DNA of 51,420 nt from an uncultured Akkermansia sp. (GCA_947601655.1 CANQGG010000010.1:1-51420), one strand, 5' to 3'; positions 1 through 9,425 are shown, counted from the stretch's first letter. The notes: generated from the sequence alone by a model not told the origin. Made by a program: numbers and translations.

Positions 1-3000
1 ATGAACGACTGCGCCATAATCTCCTGCCACCTCTTCATCGGCACCATCCGCGCCGCCTCCGCCGCATTCTGCACCCCACCGCTGCTCAACTTCGCAAACA
101 CACTCAGCCACACCCGGTACGGCTCCAGCCCCGCCCGGTACTCATTCGGCAGCAAGCTCACCGCCCTCTCCGCCACCCCCTGCGCCTCCAGCAGCAAGCT
201 CTCCCCTGCCTTATCCTCCTCCTTCGTAAAACCATTCAACAGCCGCGCATACCGCACCGCCGATTCCCGGATCTGGTACAGCCTCCGGTCAGTCTGAAAA
301 TCCCCCACCGGCGCCAGCCTGCTCTCCATCAGCCGCGCATACACCCCCGCATTCCCAAACGTAATCCCCCCCAGCTCCGTAATCTTCTCCGGCAGCACCG
401 CTATCGTATCATACCCCTCTGCCACCCCGCTCACCCGCGGCGCCCCCTCCCCATTCACATCCGTACGCCTCTCCCCCGCATACCTCGCCTCCTGCTCCCC
501 ATGGCTCATCCAATACACCTCCGAAAGCCAGTGGCGCAGCTCATCCCCCTCCTCAGCCTTCCTCACCTGCTTCACCATCTCCTTGAGCAACTTCATATTC
601 GCCTTCCCCCACGCCGTCCTCGTCCCCGGCTTCTTGCGCAGCTCAATAGCCCTCCCAAGATACTCCAGCGCCTGCTCCCGGCTCATGCCACCATACCCCA
701 TCGCCCACCCCTCGTGGGACTGAATCGCATGCTGACTCTCATGCAGCAGCGTATCCAAAATCCTCCCCGGATCCGTCCCGTACCCCATATTCAACGCAAT
801 AAAAGAACCCTCCTTCGGCAAAATACCACCCGGCGCATAAAAACCACCCACACCCGACCCCTCCTCACGGTACAGCCGCACCCGCATCCTCCCCAGCTCC
901 GGGTACGCCCGGAACAACTCCGGATAATGCAGCAACGCCGCCAAACTCACATCCTTGTGCCCCCCCTTCCCCACATTCAACTCCCCGGGCGTAAAATTCT
1001 CCTTCAGCCTCACCCCCGCCGTCGGCAGCGCAAACTTCCTCTTCCCATCCGCCGGGTCATAATACGCCAGCCCCGCCGCCTCCATCTCCCCATACGTCGC
1101 TGCCCTCTCTCCCCCCAGCGAAAAATGCGTATGAGTTAGATTTTTGTAGTTGACAAGGTCGCCAGCGTTATATATCCTACCATTAGCCCCTTGAATGGCT
1201 GGACTGCGTCGTAGCGATTGGAGCGTAGATACTAGTCCAGCCGTTGACTCAAGGGGCTGATGTTTTTCATAGACTAGCTCCCATCCGTGCAAGGCATTCT
1301 TCCCATATACGCTTGCTATCTTGTTTATCTTTATGCCCTTCTCATGCGCGTTCACTTCAAGATGCACTGCCGTTATCACATTCGCTTCCTTGCCTGTCTC
1401 TTGCCCCTTCGCGTCTAGCTCTTTCTCGATAAGGTCAGTTAGCACAACGTATGACTTGAAGTCATCTCTGTGGGGCTTCGAAATAAGCACCGCCAGCGGG
1501 TCGCTTATCTTCTCCGGTAGCTCGTAAAATTGTTCTCTCGTTACATAATGCTCGTGATGAAAAGCGTTGAATAAATCAGGGGCAGTTGCTTTGTTGAGTA
1601 TCACATTCCCGTGCAATGCCATCATTAAATCAGGCACGCCCAACATCTGCAACACCGCCGGTGTCGGAAAAGCTGGCAAGAATGTTTTATTATTGTTTTT
1701 CACTCGCCCATCAATCACCGCATCCACCACCTCGCGCCATAGCTTATTCACCATCTCCACATCCGGCGCGCTCGTCCCGTAAACCTTCTTCACACTCTCC
1801 AGCTTCTTCTCATCGTACCTCTCCGGAGAAAACCCCTCACTCACCAGCGGCTCCTCCTCCGCACTAAAATGCACATTGCGCACCCGCTCGCCCGCCTCAT
1901 TCACCCCCTCATTCAGCCACATCTGCTCCCCCGTCTCCTCGCCATACGCCCGCTGCACCTCGTCCAGCAACTCCCCATGCTCCCCGGGGTGCTGCCACAT
2001 CTCCTGCCGCTGCCTCAGCGCCTCCTCCGCCTCTGCCTTTTCTCTCTCCGCTCCCTTCTTCTCCTCCATCCCCTCCTTCAGCAGCCTCGCCTCCTCCATG
2101 CGCAGCTCCTGCACCTTCTCATTGGAATACGTCTCAAAAAACGCCCTCCGGCTCTTCTTGTACTCATTATCCAGCCTCTCCCTCTCGTACGCGTCCGGAT
2201 TCTTAAGCATCTTCATGCCCTCCTCGATACCCTCCGCCGTCCACTTCGCAAAAAAAGCATCATCATACTTCCTCTTCTTCAGCGCCGGCTTCTTCCCCTT
2301 GTACTGCGCCAAATCCCACAGCTGTGCCTCAAAATGCAGCTTCCTCTCCCCCAGCACCGCCCCCGCAAGATACGCCCCCACTCGCGCTTCCCCCATCTGC
2401 TTGCTCTCGCCCCTGCCTCCGCCATCCCACTCCCACACATACCCGCGCTCCCTCGCCTCCTCCAAAAACGGCTTGCCCAGCTCAATAACCTTCCTCTGCG
2501 CCTCCCCGCGCTTCTCCCAATCCTTCTCCTCATGCATCGCCCTGTACGCCTCGCGCCATGCCGCCGTCTTCCTTGCGTACTTCGCCCGCAGCTCATTCAG
2601 CCATTCATGCACCTCCGCCCTCGCCCCCGCATACTTCATCTTGTTGCTCGCGCCGTGGTACTCCTTAATCTTCTCCTCCGCCATAGTCTTTATCTGACTC
2701 GGCGTCTTTGTCAGCGTCCGCTTATAACTCTGCATCGTCGCCAATGCATCCTCCACATATCGCTGCTTCACATCTTCCTCCCCGCCAAACTCCTTCTCGT
2801 ACGCCTCGCGCACCTCCTTCAGCCTGTCGCTCTCCCAGTCATTCGCAGATAGCATCCTCCACATCCCTATCTCGTTGCGCAGCTTCTTCAACGCCTTCTC
2901 CACATCTTTCCCCTTCCTCTTGCCCCCCATGCCGTACTTCTCCATCAGCTCCTTTGTCAGCCCTTGCTCCCTCAGCAGCGCTATATCGCCCTCTATATCC

Positions 3001-4514
3001 TTCAGCTTCCTCCCCTGATAATCCGCCAGCCACCGCAAAAAATGCCGCTCCCTCTCAGCCTCCACTTCCCCCACCTCACTCATCCTCCCCTTACTCTCCA
3101 GGAAAAGCTGCATCACCCTCCGCGCCGCCTCGATATTCCTCCCCTGCCCATACGCTCCATTCTCATCCGCCTCACCCCGCAGCGCCCGCAGCCCCTCCAG
3201 CTGCACATCCCTATCCCCCTTCGCATACTCCACAATCCGCACCGCATCCGCCAGCGAAATCCCACCCCTCGCCAGCACATCCTCCTCAAACTCATACTCA
3301 CCCGCCCTGTCAAAAAGCGCATCCAGCACCTCCGGCGCCCCATACCTCCCCAGCATAATCCCAATGCGCACCTTATTACTCTGCCCCTCGTGCAGCCCAT
3401 ACTCCGCCAGCTCCTCCGCCGTCAACTGCCGCCCCTGCACATTCGCCCCGCTCACAAACCACGCCACCTCCCTCACACTCGCCTTACGCTCCCTCACATT
3501 CTTCTCGTAATACTTCGCCCGCGCCCACTGCTCATTCCTCTCCTCCGTCTCCGTAAACACATACGCATTGATACTCTCCGCCCCCGCCAGCTTCGCCCGC
3601 AGCAGCCTGTTGTGCCCATCAATCACCACCAGCTCCCCATTCCCCCTCTGCCACAAATAAATCGGCTCATGATCCGGTCGATAATGCGCATCGCTGCCTA
3701 TCCTCAACCCCTCATAATTCGCCCCCCTCGGCGTCCCCTCCGCCCCAGGACTAATCAACCCCACAGCCACCATCCCCGCCCTCACATCGCCAAACCCCTC
3801 CGCCTGCACCTGCGTGTACTTCCCGCCCGCAAAAATCCCCTCCTCATCCTCCACCGCCGCCGGGTCGTTGGCAATCCTCTCCTCCTGCGCCCCCGCAAAA
3901 CTCCTCGCCCTCTCCCGCGTCACCTCCTCCTCACTCATCCCCTCATTCCCCGGCTTGCTTTTAATATCCTCTCGCGCCGCGTTTTCATCCTCCTGCGCCT
4001 CCGCTTCCTCCGCAGCCTGCGCTTCTGCCTCTCTCTGTTCCTCCGCTGCAAAGTCTGCAATCCTCGCCTCCGTCTCCTCCGGCACAATACTCCTCCCCCT
4101 CCCCACTCGCGCATCCTGCTCATCCTGCGCCCTCTTCACCTCCTCCTCCATCCTCGCAATCTGCTCCGCCGTCGGATCCTCCCGGTACTCCTTAAACATC
4201 CTCTCCAGCACATCCCTATTATTCGCCATCAGCTTATTCACCGCTTGCTGATACCTCTTCGCCCCCTCCGGAGACTCCTTCGCCGCCGCCTCCAACTCCC
4301 TCAGCGCATCCCCAATCACCGCATACTCCGGCGCATGCGTACTCGCCTCCGCGCACGCGCTTATCACCGGTCTCATCCACCCCGGCAAATTCCCCTCCGG
4401 CGAATTCCCCTCCGGTATATCCTCCGGCACAATACTCCTCCCCACCCGCGCATATCCGGCAAGTTCCCCGCGAGGAGCTGCGGCAGTGCCTCCCCGCTGC
4501 TCCTCAGACGACAA
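1..4514 (-). CDS. Giant polyvalent protein with ParB-like, MuF-C toxin-like and LPD23-like domains (partial, runs off left edge)
   Basis: One uninterrupted minus-strand frame covers about 1,505 codons and is still open at base 1. Around residue 300 the segment VIDGHNRLLRAKLAGA matches the ParB/sulfiredoxin-like nuclease fold. Residues about 940-1125 resemble the phage MuF C-terminal (Barnase/EndoU/RelE-like) domain: TPAVLQMLGVPDLM, then LPEKISDPLAVLIS, then SVYGKN. Residues about 1225-1275 contain LLHESQHAIQSHEGWAMG, which fits large polyvalent-protein domain 23 and carries an HExxH motif. Between them lies a long charged, probably coiled region. Such proteins are carried by phages and conjugative elements and are thought to enter the recipient cell with the DNA. 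An in-frame stop at 4524-4526 limits the frame. TTG at 4514 is the first start after it, without a clear ribosome site; ATG at 4376 is an alternative. Function is inferred from domains only. Confidence 0.8.
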   Translation of the reverse strand, partial: MSSEEQRGGTAAAPRGELAGYARVGRSIVPEDIPEGNSPEGNLPGWMRPVISACAEASTHAPEYAVIGDALRELEAAAKESPEGAKRYQQAVNKLMANNRDVLERMFKEYREDPTAEQIARMEEEVKRAQDEQDARVGRGRSIVPEETEARIADFAAEEQREAEAQAAEEAEAQEDENAAREDIKSKPGNEGMSEEEVTRERARSFAGAQEERIANDPAAVEDEEGIFAGGKYTQVQAEGFGDVRAGMVAVGLISPGAEGTPRGANYEGLRIGSDAHYRPDHEPIYLWQRGNGELVVIDGHNRLLRAKLAGAESINAYVFTETEERNEQWARAKYYEKNVRERKASVREVAWFVSGANVQGRQLTAEELAEYGLHEGQSNKVRIGIMLGRYGAPEVLDALFDRAGEYEFEEDVLARGGISLADAVRIVEYAKGDRDVQLEGLRALRGEADENGAYGQGRNIEAARRVMQLFLESKGRMSEVGEVEAERERHFLRWLADYQGRKLKDIEGDIALLREQGLTKELMEKYGMGGKRKGKDVEKALKKLRNEIGMWRMLSANDWESDRLKEVREAYEKEFGGEEDVKQRYVEDALATMQSYKRTLTKTPSQIKTMAEEKIKEYHGASNKMKYAGARAEVHEWLNELRAKYARKTAAWREAYRAMHEEKDWEKRGEAQRKVIELGKPFLEEARERGYVWEWDGGGRGESKQMGEARVGAYLAGAVLGERKLHFEAQLWDLAQYKGKKPALKKRKYDDAFFAKWTAEGIEEGMKMLKNPDAYERERLDNEYKKSRRAFFETYSNEKVQELRMEEARLLKEGMEEKKGAEREKAEAEEALRQRQEMWQHPGEHGELLDEVQRAYGEETGEQMWLNEGVNEAGERVRNVHFSAEEEPLVSEGFSPERYDEKKLESVKKVYGTSAPDVEMVNKLWREVVDAVIDGRVKNNNKTFLPAFPTPAVLQMLGVPDLMMALHGNVILNKATAPDLFNAFHHEHYVTREQFYELPEKISDPLAVLISKPHRDDFKSYVVLTDLIEKELDAKGQETGKEANVITAVHLEVNAHEKGIKINKIASVYGKNALHGWELVYEKHQPLESTAGLVSTLQSLRRSPAIQGANGRIYNAGDLVNYKNLTHTHFSLGGERAATYGEMEAAGLAYYDPADGKRKFALPTAGVRLKENFTPGELNVGKGGHKDVSLAALLHYPELFRAYPELGRMRVRLYREEGSGVGGFYAPGGILPKEGSFIALNMGYGTDPGRILDTLLHESQHAIQSHEGWAMGYGGMSREQALEYLGRAIELRKKPGTRTAWGKANMKLLKEMVKQVRKAEEGDELRHWLSEVYWMSHGEQEARYAGERRTDVNGEGAPRVSGVAEGYDTIAVLPEKITELGGITFGNAGVYARLMESRLAPVGDFQTDRRLYQIRESAVRYARLLNGFTKEEDKAGESLLLEAQGVAERAVSLLPNEYRAGLEPYRVWLSVFAKLSSGGVQNAAEAARMVPMKRWQEIMAQSF
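4075..4443. repeat. 24-bp direct repeat (4075-4098 and 4420-4443) inside the giant gene
   Basis: The two identical 24-base copies both encode a GRSIVPE-type peptide. A 15-base tandem repeat lies at about 4386-4415 and encodes the PEGN repeats just after the first copy. Because the repeat is translated in both places, coding probably extends upstream of the first internal ATG (4376). Confidence 0.75.
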
Positions 4515-4544
4515 TTGTCTCAGCTAAAAAATCGCTGCTCGTTA

Positions 4545-7028
4545 TCAGCGCATTGTTACGTCGTGCAACTTCTCAGTGAGAGTCTTTAGCACCACTGCAT
4601 GTGCTGCATCCACCTCCTCTGCTGTGAGCGTCCTGTCTGCCGCACGATAAGTGAAGCTATAAGTCACAGCCTTGCGGTCCGTCGCAAGTTTTTCGCCTGA
4701 AGGATCAGTGAAAACTTCCTTGAGACGGCAGCTCACCAGCAATTTCTCTTTCGCCGCACCCACAGCTTTGAGCACTTCTGCGTGCCGAAGAGCAGAGGGA
4801 ACCACCAACGTCGCATCACGTCCGGAACCCGGATACAACGGCAAATCCTTCACTTTGAAAGGAGCAGTAGCCAATTGCTGCAATTTTCGCACGTCTAATT
4901 CGGCATAATAGCAGTCTGTCGGCAATCCAAGAGTGCGACACACTACCGGCGCCACGCGGGCAAAATACCCGCAAACCTGGCCACCGAGTTGGATATCTGC
5001 GCCCAAAATGGCAGCCTTGCGGGGTTGCTTTGCCGGTGCGAGTGAAAGTTCGCACTTCGGCACCAGTAGCTCCAACACCGCGCGCAAGTGTTCCGGAGCG
5101 ACGGTTTTTGGTCTGAGCTGCGTCCAGCTTGCCGGATCCAGCTTACCCGCCATGAGAATACCCAGTACCTCCATCTCTATATCTTTCCCCTTGCCACCAC
5201 CGGTATTGCGGAAGACACGTCCGCGTTCGAAGAAACGCAAAACCTCCACACCTTGATTCATATTTCTCGCCGCCACAGCAAGGAGACCTGGAGCCAGAGA
5301 TGGGCGCAGCACGGCGTGATCCTCCGAGAGGGGAAGCGCCACGCTGATGACATCCCCCTCCATCAGTGGCTTAATGGGGAGGGCATATTCCACACTGGCA
5401 ATGGTGGGATCCATGCTCTGCCGCGCAATGAGTTTGAAACTCTGCACCTCCCAGAAGCCGACTCCCACAAGACGATAAGAGAGCGTGCACCGAAAATCAT
5501 GAGCCCGATCCTGCGCACTCTCCGCCGTGTAGATAGATGTACGTGTAGCGGGAATATTGCTGATGCCATACACGCGCACAATCTCCTCCAGCAAATCGCA
5601 ACTGCGCTTGAGATCGAGCCGCCATGGCGGACAATCCCACAGTCCAGAAGCATTCTCCTGCAATCCGAGTCGTTTGAGGATGCGAGCCGCTTCCATGTGT
5701 GGGATACTGCCACCGGTCATTACGTCCAGCTCCTTCCAATCAAGTGCCACCTGATTGAGGGCGCAGTACACTTTAGCGTCGGTTCCTTGTTCTAGGACGG
5801 TTGCTGTGGCAGCCTGTTTCTCTGAAACAGTGCACGGAGCCTGACCCGCCACCGCTGTGGGTTCCGCCTTGCCTCCCGCACACTCAAGAATTAACTGCAC
5901 CGCCCGTGCACCGGCACGCAGTACGTTCCACGCTGCTGCGCCGCGTTCAAATCGGTACGAGCTGTCAGACCCCAATCCAAGCCGGCGGCTCGTATGCCGC
6001 ACCGTGGAAGGAAGAAACCAAGCTGATTCCAAGATGATATCCGTGGTAGACTCCGTGACGCCGGAATTCAATCCGCCCATCACACCGGCAAGCGCCAAAA
6101 CACGCCCGGAATCATCGGAGATGACGAGATCCTGCGACTCCAGCGTGTAGTCATCATGCATAAGACTGGTGAATTGCTCCCCCTCCGCTGCGCGACGAAT
6201 ATGCAACGCTCCCTGCACCCGTGCCGCATCGAAAGCATGCAACGGATGCCCCAGTTCAAAGAGACAGTAATTCGTGATATCCACCACATTGTTGATGGGA
6301 TGCAGCCCGATAGCAACTAATCTCTCGGCAAGCCACTCCGGGGAAGGACCAATCTTCACCCCACTGATGCGTGTCGCTGTGTACAGCGGGCAAAGCTGTG
6401 GATCCTCCAGAAGGATGCTTTCCTTCGCAGGCTTCGTTTCTACACTGCTCGGAGCAGGGTCTGCCTTGAGCAGTCTCCCAGAGATGCCGGCAAGCTCCCG
6501 AGCCATGCCCCAATGGCTCAGCAAATCCGGACGATTGGGTGTGATCTCCAACTCGAAGAGCGTGTCAGAAGTCGTGAGCTTGCTCAACGGAGTGCCCACT
6601 TCATATTCCTGAGGCAAAACCCACAAACCATGCTCCTTGTCCGGCTTACCAAGCTCAGAAGCCGAGCAAAGCATTCCGCAACTCGCATGTCCCATCATCT
6701 TACCTTCCTTAATCTGCCATCCACCTGGCAGCACCGCGCCGGGCAGAGCGCAGGGCACCTTGTCGCCCACTCTGTAATTCTGAGCCCCGCACACGATCTG
6801 ACGCAGGGATCCCTCTCCTGCATCCACCATGCAGACATTGAGATGGTCACTCCCCTCCACAGGAGTCTTTTGCACCACCTGAGCCACCACGACGAGATCA
6901 TCGTTCACTCCGCGCTGCTGCATCCCCTCCACCTCAACTCCGGCGAAGGTGAGCATATCTGCCATCTCCTGCGTGTCAATTTCATGGAGATCAATGTACT
7001 CTGCAAGCCAGTTCCTGGATATGTTCAT
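4545..7028 (-). CDS. pheT: Phenylalanine--tRNA ligase beta subunit
   Basis: Beta subunit of the cytoplasmic alpha2-beta2 enzyme that charges tRNA-Phe. The 827 residues show the bacterial layout: an EMAP-II-like tRNA-binding domain at about 45-150 (VVAQVVQKTPVEGSDHLNV), the B3/B4 editing core at about 210-390, the B5 domain at about 425-505, and a C-terminal anticodon-binding FDX-ACB domain over the last 90 residues, ending in YRAADRTLTAEEVDAAHAVV. The length is normal and the C-terminus is complete, so the foreign gene behind it has not disrupted it. It starts at ATG 7028, 15 bases after the pheS stop, so the two are surely co-transcribed. Confidence 0.98.
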   Translation of the reverse strand: MNISRNWLAEYIDLHEIDTQEMADMLTFAGVEVEGMQQRGVNDDLVVVAQVVQKTPVEGSDHLNVCMVDAGEGSLRQIVCGAQNYRVGDKVPCALPGAVLPGGWQIKEGKMMGHASCGMLCSASELGKPDKEHGLWVLPQEYEVGTPLSKLTTSDTLFELEITPNRPDLLSHWGMARELAGISGRLLKADPAPSSVETKPAKESILLEDPQLCPLYTATRISGVKIGPSPEWLAERLVAIGLHPINNVVDITNYCLFELGHPLHAFDAARVQGALHIRRAAEGEQFTSLMHDDYTLESQDLVISDDSGRVLALAGVMGGLNSGVTESTTDIILESAWFLPSTVRHTSRRLGLGSDSSYRFERGAAAWNVLRAGARAVQLILECAGGKAEPTAVAGQAPCTVSEKQAATATVLEQGTDAKVYCALNQVALDWKELDVMTGGSIPHMEAARILKRLGLQENASGLWDCPPWRLDLKRSCDLLEEIVRVYGISNIPATRTSIYTAESAQDRAHDFRCTLSYRLVGVGFWEVQSFKLIARQSMDPTIASVEYALPIKPLMEGDVISVALPLSEDHAVLRPSLAPGLLAVAARNMNQGVEVLRFFERGRVFRNTGGGKGKDIEMEVLGILMAGKLDPASWTQLRPKTVAPEHLRAVLELLVPKCELSLAPAKQPRKAAILGADIQLGGQVCGYFARVAPVVCRTLGLPTDCYYAELDVRKLQQLATAPFKVKDLPLYPGSGRDATLVVPSALRHAEVLKAVGAAKEKLLVSCRLKEVFTDPSGEKLATDRKAVTYSFTYRAADRTLTAEEVDAAHAVVLKTLTEKLHDVTMR

Positions 7029-7043
7029 AGCGTGTAAAAAAGG

Positions 7044-8054
7044 TTAGGAGAATTGAGCAAGGAAACGTACATCATTTTCGATCAAGAGACGGATATCGCG
7101 AATACCCCAGCGTATCATCGCCAATCGCTCCAGACCTATACCAAAGGCAAACCCCGTACACCCGCTGTATAGACTCTTCCCTGTCTTCTCGTCGATGTTT
7201 TCAAACACCGCCGGATTCACCATACCACAACCTGCAATCTCAATCCAGCGTGGCGCCTGTCCGGTCGCTTGCAGCTGCACATCGATTTCAAAACTCGGCT
7301 CGGTAAAGGGGAAGAAATGAGGACGAAAACGCACCGGTGTCTCTTCCCCGAACAACGCCTTCAAGAAATACTCCAGCGTGCCCTTCAAATCACCGACGCC
7401 TACTTCCTTGTCCACATAAAGTCCCTCAATCTGATTGAATGCCGAAAGGTGTGTCGCATCAATCGCATCACGACGGAATGCCGAACCTGGGCAGATAATA
7501 CGCACGGGCGGCGCCTGCTGCTCCATCACACGCGCTTGCACGGTGCTGGTCTGCGTACGCAACAATTTACCACTGTCAAAATAGAACGTGTCACGCTCAT
7601 TGCGCGCAGGGTGATCCTCCGGAGTGTTCAGCGCATCGAAGCAATGCCACTCATCCTCGATCTCCGGACCATCCGCCAACGCAAAACCCATGCGGCGAAG
7701 GATACGCACCGCCTCTTCCCGCACAAGCGAAATAGGATGCAACCCGCCATTCGGTAGTGTCTCACCCGGCAGTGTGATGTCCACACCGGACACCGACTGT
7801 TCGTCCGCCGCCTGCTGCAACTCCACCAAACGCCGGTCCAACGCTGTATTCACCGCCGCGCGCACCTCATTGAGCAACGCTCCTACTGCCGGCTTCTCCT
7901 CGCGTGGCACATCCCGAATCCCCTGTTGGATGCGGGTCAGCTCCCCCTTCTTGCCGAGAATGTGCACGCGCGCATTCTCCAGCTGCTTCATATCTTGCGC
8001 ATTAAGGATCTCTTCCAGCGCCGCCGCCCTCACGCTTACAATCTGCTCTTTCAT
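7044..8054 (-). CDS. pheS: Phenylalanine--tRNA ligase alpha subunit
   Basis: Catalytic alpha subunit of phenylalanyl-tRNA synthetase, a class II enzyme. It has the N-terminal coiled coil (ARVHILGKKGELTRI), class II motif 2 (GSAFRRDAIDATHLSAFNQI) and motif 3 (GFAFGIGLERLAMIRWGI). The frame opens upstream at a TTG (8096), but that codon is the -35 box of a good promoter. ATG at 8054 gives 336 residues, the usual family length, with an N-terminus that aligns with E. coli PheS. The expected 5' leader is only about seven bases and has no Shine-Dalgarno site. pheT follows directly. Confidence 0.97.
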   Translation of the reverse strand: MKEQIVSVRAAALEEILNAQDMKQLENARVHILGKKGELTRIQQGIRDVPREEKPAVGALLNEVRAAVNTALDRRLVELQQAADEQSVSGVDITLPGETLPNGGLHPISLVREEAVRILRRMGFALADGPEIEDEWHCFDALNTPEDHPARNERDTFYFDSGKLLRTQTSTVQARVMEQQAPPVRIICPGSAFRRDAIDATHLSAFNQIEGLYVDKEVGVGDLKGTLEYFLKALFGEETPVRFRPHFFPFTEPSFEIDVQLQATGQAPRWIEIAGCGMVNPAVFENIDEKTGKSLYSGCTGFAFGIGLERLAMIRWGIRDIRLLIENDVRFLAQFS

Positions 8055-8067
8055 CGTGTTTGCAGAG

Positions 8068-8096
8068 AGGCTACGCCTCTGATACGCATTTGTCAA
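8068..8096 (-). promoter_or_regulatory. pheST promoter
   Basis: TTGACA (8091-8096), a 17-base spacer and TAGCCT (8068-8073). A perfect 6-bp dyad, AGAGGC-TAC-GCCTCT (8066-8080), lies over the -10 box and could be an operator. The -35 box and spacing are strong; the -10 box is weak. Confidence 0.55.
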
Positions 8097-8257
8097 GGGG
8101 AAAGCACTCCGTCAGGTGCTTCAGATGTAGTCGCAAGTATTTGGTACGTTAGCTAGAGAAGCATTGGGGGAACAATCCGACATCTCAAAAAACATACAAA
8201 TTAGGAGCGGCGAAGATATGCATAATCTCTGAATTGACCGTCGCTACGTCGTGTGAA

Positions 8258-8280
8258 CATGCAAATCTGCAATTTGCATG
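8258..8280. repeat. Inverted repeat between the amidase gene and pheS
   Basis: Perfect 9-bp arms, CATGCAAAT and ATTTGCATG, flank a five-base loop. There is no T-run on either strand, so it is not a typical terminator. It lies about 160 bases upstream of the pheS promoter and about 40 bases after the amidase stop. It could be a protein-binding dyad or an RNA 3' stabilising hairpin; the function is unknown. Confidence 0.6.
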
Positions 8281-8321
8281 CGCAAGCCAAAATAAATAAG
8301 ACAACCTCTTATCCCGCAGCG

Positions 8322-9425
8322 CTATGAGTGCCCTTTTCTAGTGCGCATTCCCCGAGGGGATGGGGAAGTAGTAGCCTTTTTTACAGGTTTGGCAACTGGC
8401 GGTGGCGGAACGTTGACCTTCAATTTCCCCTGAGGTGAAGCATAACAGGCGTAAACGTTCACTGCTTGTGCGATCGCATCGGCCAACTTTTCACGATACG
8501 CCGGTGTGACCAACAGAGCAGACTCCTGCTGATTGGTGGCATAGCCAAGCTCAATCCACACCGCCGGCATTTTTAGCGAACTGAGCAGACTAAAATGCAC
8601 ATGCCCACATCCACCTCCGGCAACACCCGCCACAGAACTCAGTGCGCACTGCACGGCGTACGCTAACGCCGCACTACGTGGAGCATGGATTGCCGCCACA
8701 CGCGCTTCTCCTTCCGGCGGTGGCAGCGGCGACAGAATGTACACCTCTGGCCCTCTCTTCTCCGCCGCTCCGGAATTTACGTGTAAGGTCAGGAAAATCG
8801 CATTCGGGTACATATTTGCGGCATCCACTCTCTGGTGTTCAGAAAGGAAATAATCACCCGAGCGCGTAAGCATCGTATGCATGCCGTTTTTTTCCAGCTT
8901 CTTCTGGAGTTCCTCTGCTACTTGCAGTGTGATCCGTGATTCATTTTCCTCCATGCCCTGCGCTCCCTGGTCATGCCCACCATGTCCAGCATCGATGATC
9001 ACCGTCTTTACCTCCTCACGTCCTATCAGATAAGTCGGTCGCATGATCGGGTCAATCCACTGCACCCAATCGTCACGTGATACCATGAATCGCCCCTGAG
9101 CATCGCGTACAAGGGGATGTAGTGGATAAATACGCACTCCACTTATAATTAAATCATTTGATGCTGGACCAAATTCTAAGCTTACATCGGCATTGCAAAT
9201 GCAATAAGCTCCTTTCCGGCGGACTTTCGCGGCATTGTCGAGTTTATAAAAACTACGCAGCTCATCCACCATCTGGTAAGGAACGTTTCCCATCTCTCCC
9301 GCAGACTCCCAGCTTGTTTCACTGTGGGTGACAGGAGAGTCCTTAGCAAGAACATCCGAGGGCATAAAGCAGAGAGCTACCGCCACTGTGAGTCCTGCGA
9401 GAACTTTGCATTTTTCCCTGCTCAT
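8322..9425 (-). CDS. Secreted N-acetylmuramoyl-L-alanine amidase (Amidase_3)
   Basis: A zinc enzyme that removes stem peptides from peptidoglycan, acting outside the cytoplasmic membrane. A signal peptide occupies about residues 1-28. The catalytic domain begins near residue 140 with VIIDAGHGGHD. The family zinc and catalytic residues are visible: His148, Glu162 (NESRIT), His215 (TLHVNSG) and the late Glu in WIELGYATNQQESALL. The C-terminus is basic and rich in proline and serine (PPPPVAKPVKKATTSPSPRG). No SPOR, LysM or AMIN domain is evident in the first 110 residues, which look like a separate unassigned domain. It starts at ATG 9425. The gene stands alone between sufS and pheS. Confidence 0.92.
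   Translation of the reverse strand: MSREKCKVLAGLTVAVALCFMPSDVLAKDSPVTHSETSWESAGEMGNVPYQMVDELRSFYKLDNAAKVRRKGAYCICNADVSLEFGPASNDLIISGVRIYPLHPLVRDAQGRFMVSRDDWVQWIDPIMRPTYLIGREEVKTVIIDAGHGGHDQGAQGMEENESRITLQVAEELQKKLEKNGMHTMLTRSGDYFLSEHQRVDAANMYPNAIFLTLHVNSGAAEKRGPEVYILSPLPPPEGEARVAAIHAPRSAALAYAVQCALSSVAGVAGGGCGHVHFSLLSSLKMPAVWIELGYATNQQESALLVTPAYREKLADAIAQAVNVYACYASPQGKLKVNVPPPPVAKPVKKATTSPSPRGMRTRKGHS

Noticed and set aside
501..4251. Long plus-strand frames over 1-4500 rich in Pro, Leu, Arg, His and Ser
   Set aside because: They are antisense shadows of the single minus-strand polyvalent gene, whose low use of certain bases removes stops on the other strand.
4500..4530. Palindrome GACAATTGTC (4510-4519) as an attachment site or terminator of pheST
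   Set aside because: The stem is short, the T-run lies on the wrong side, and no second copy marking an element boundary was found in the window.
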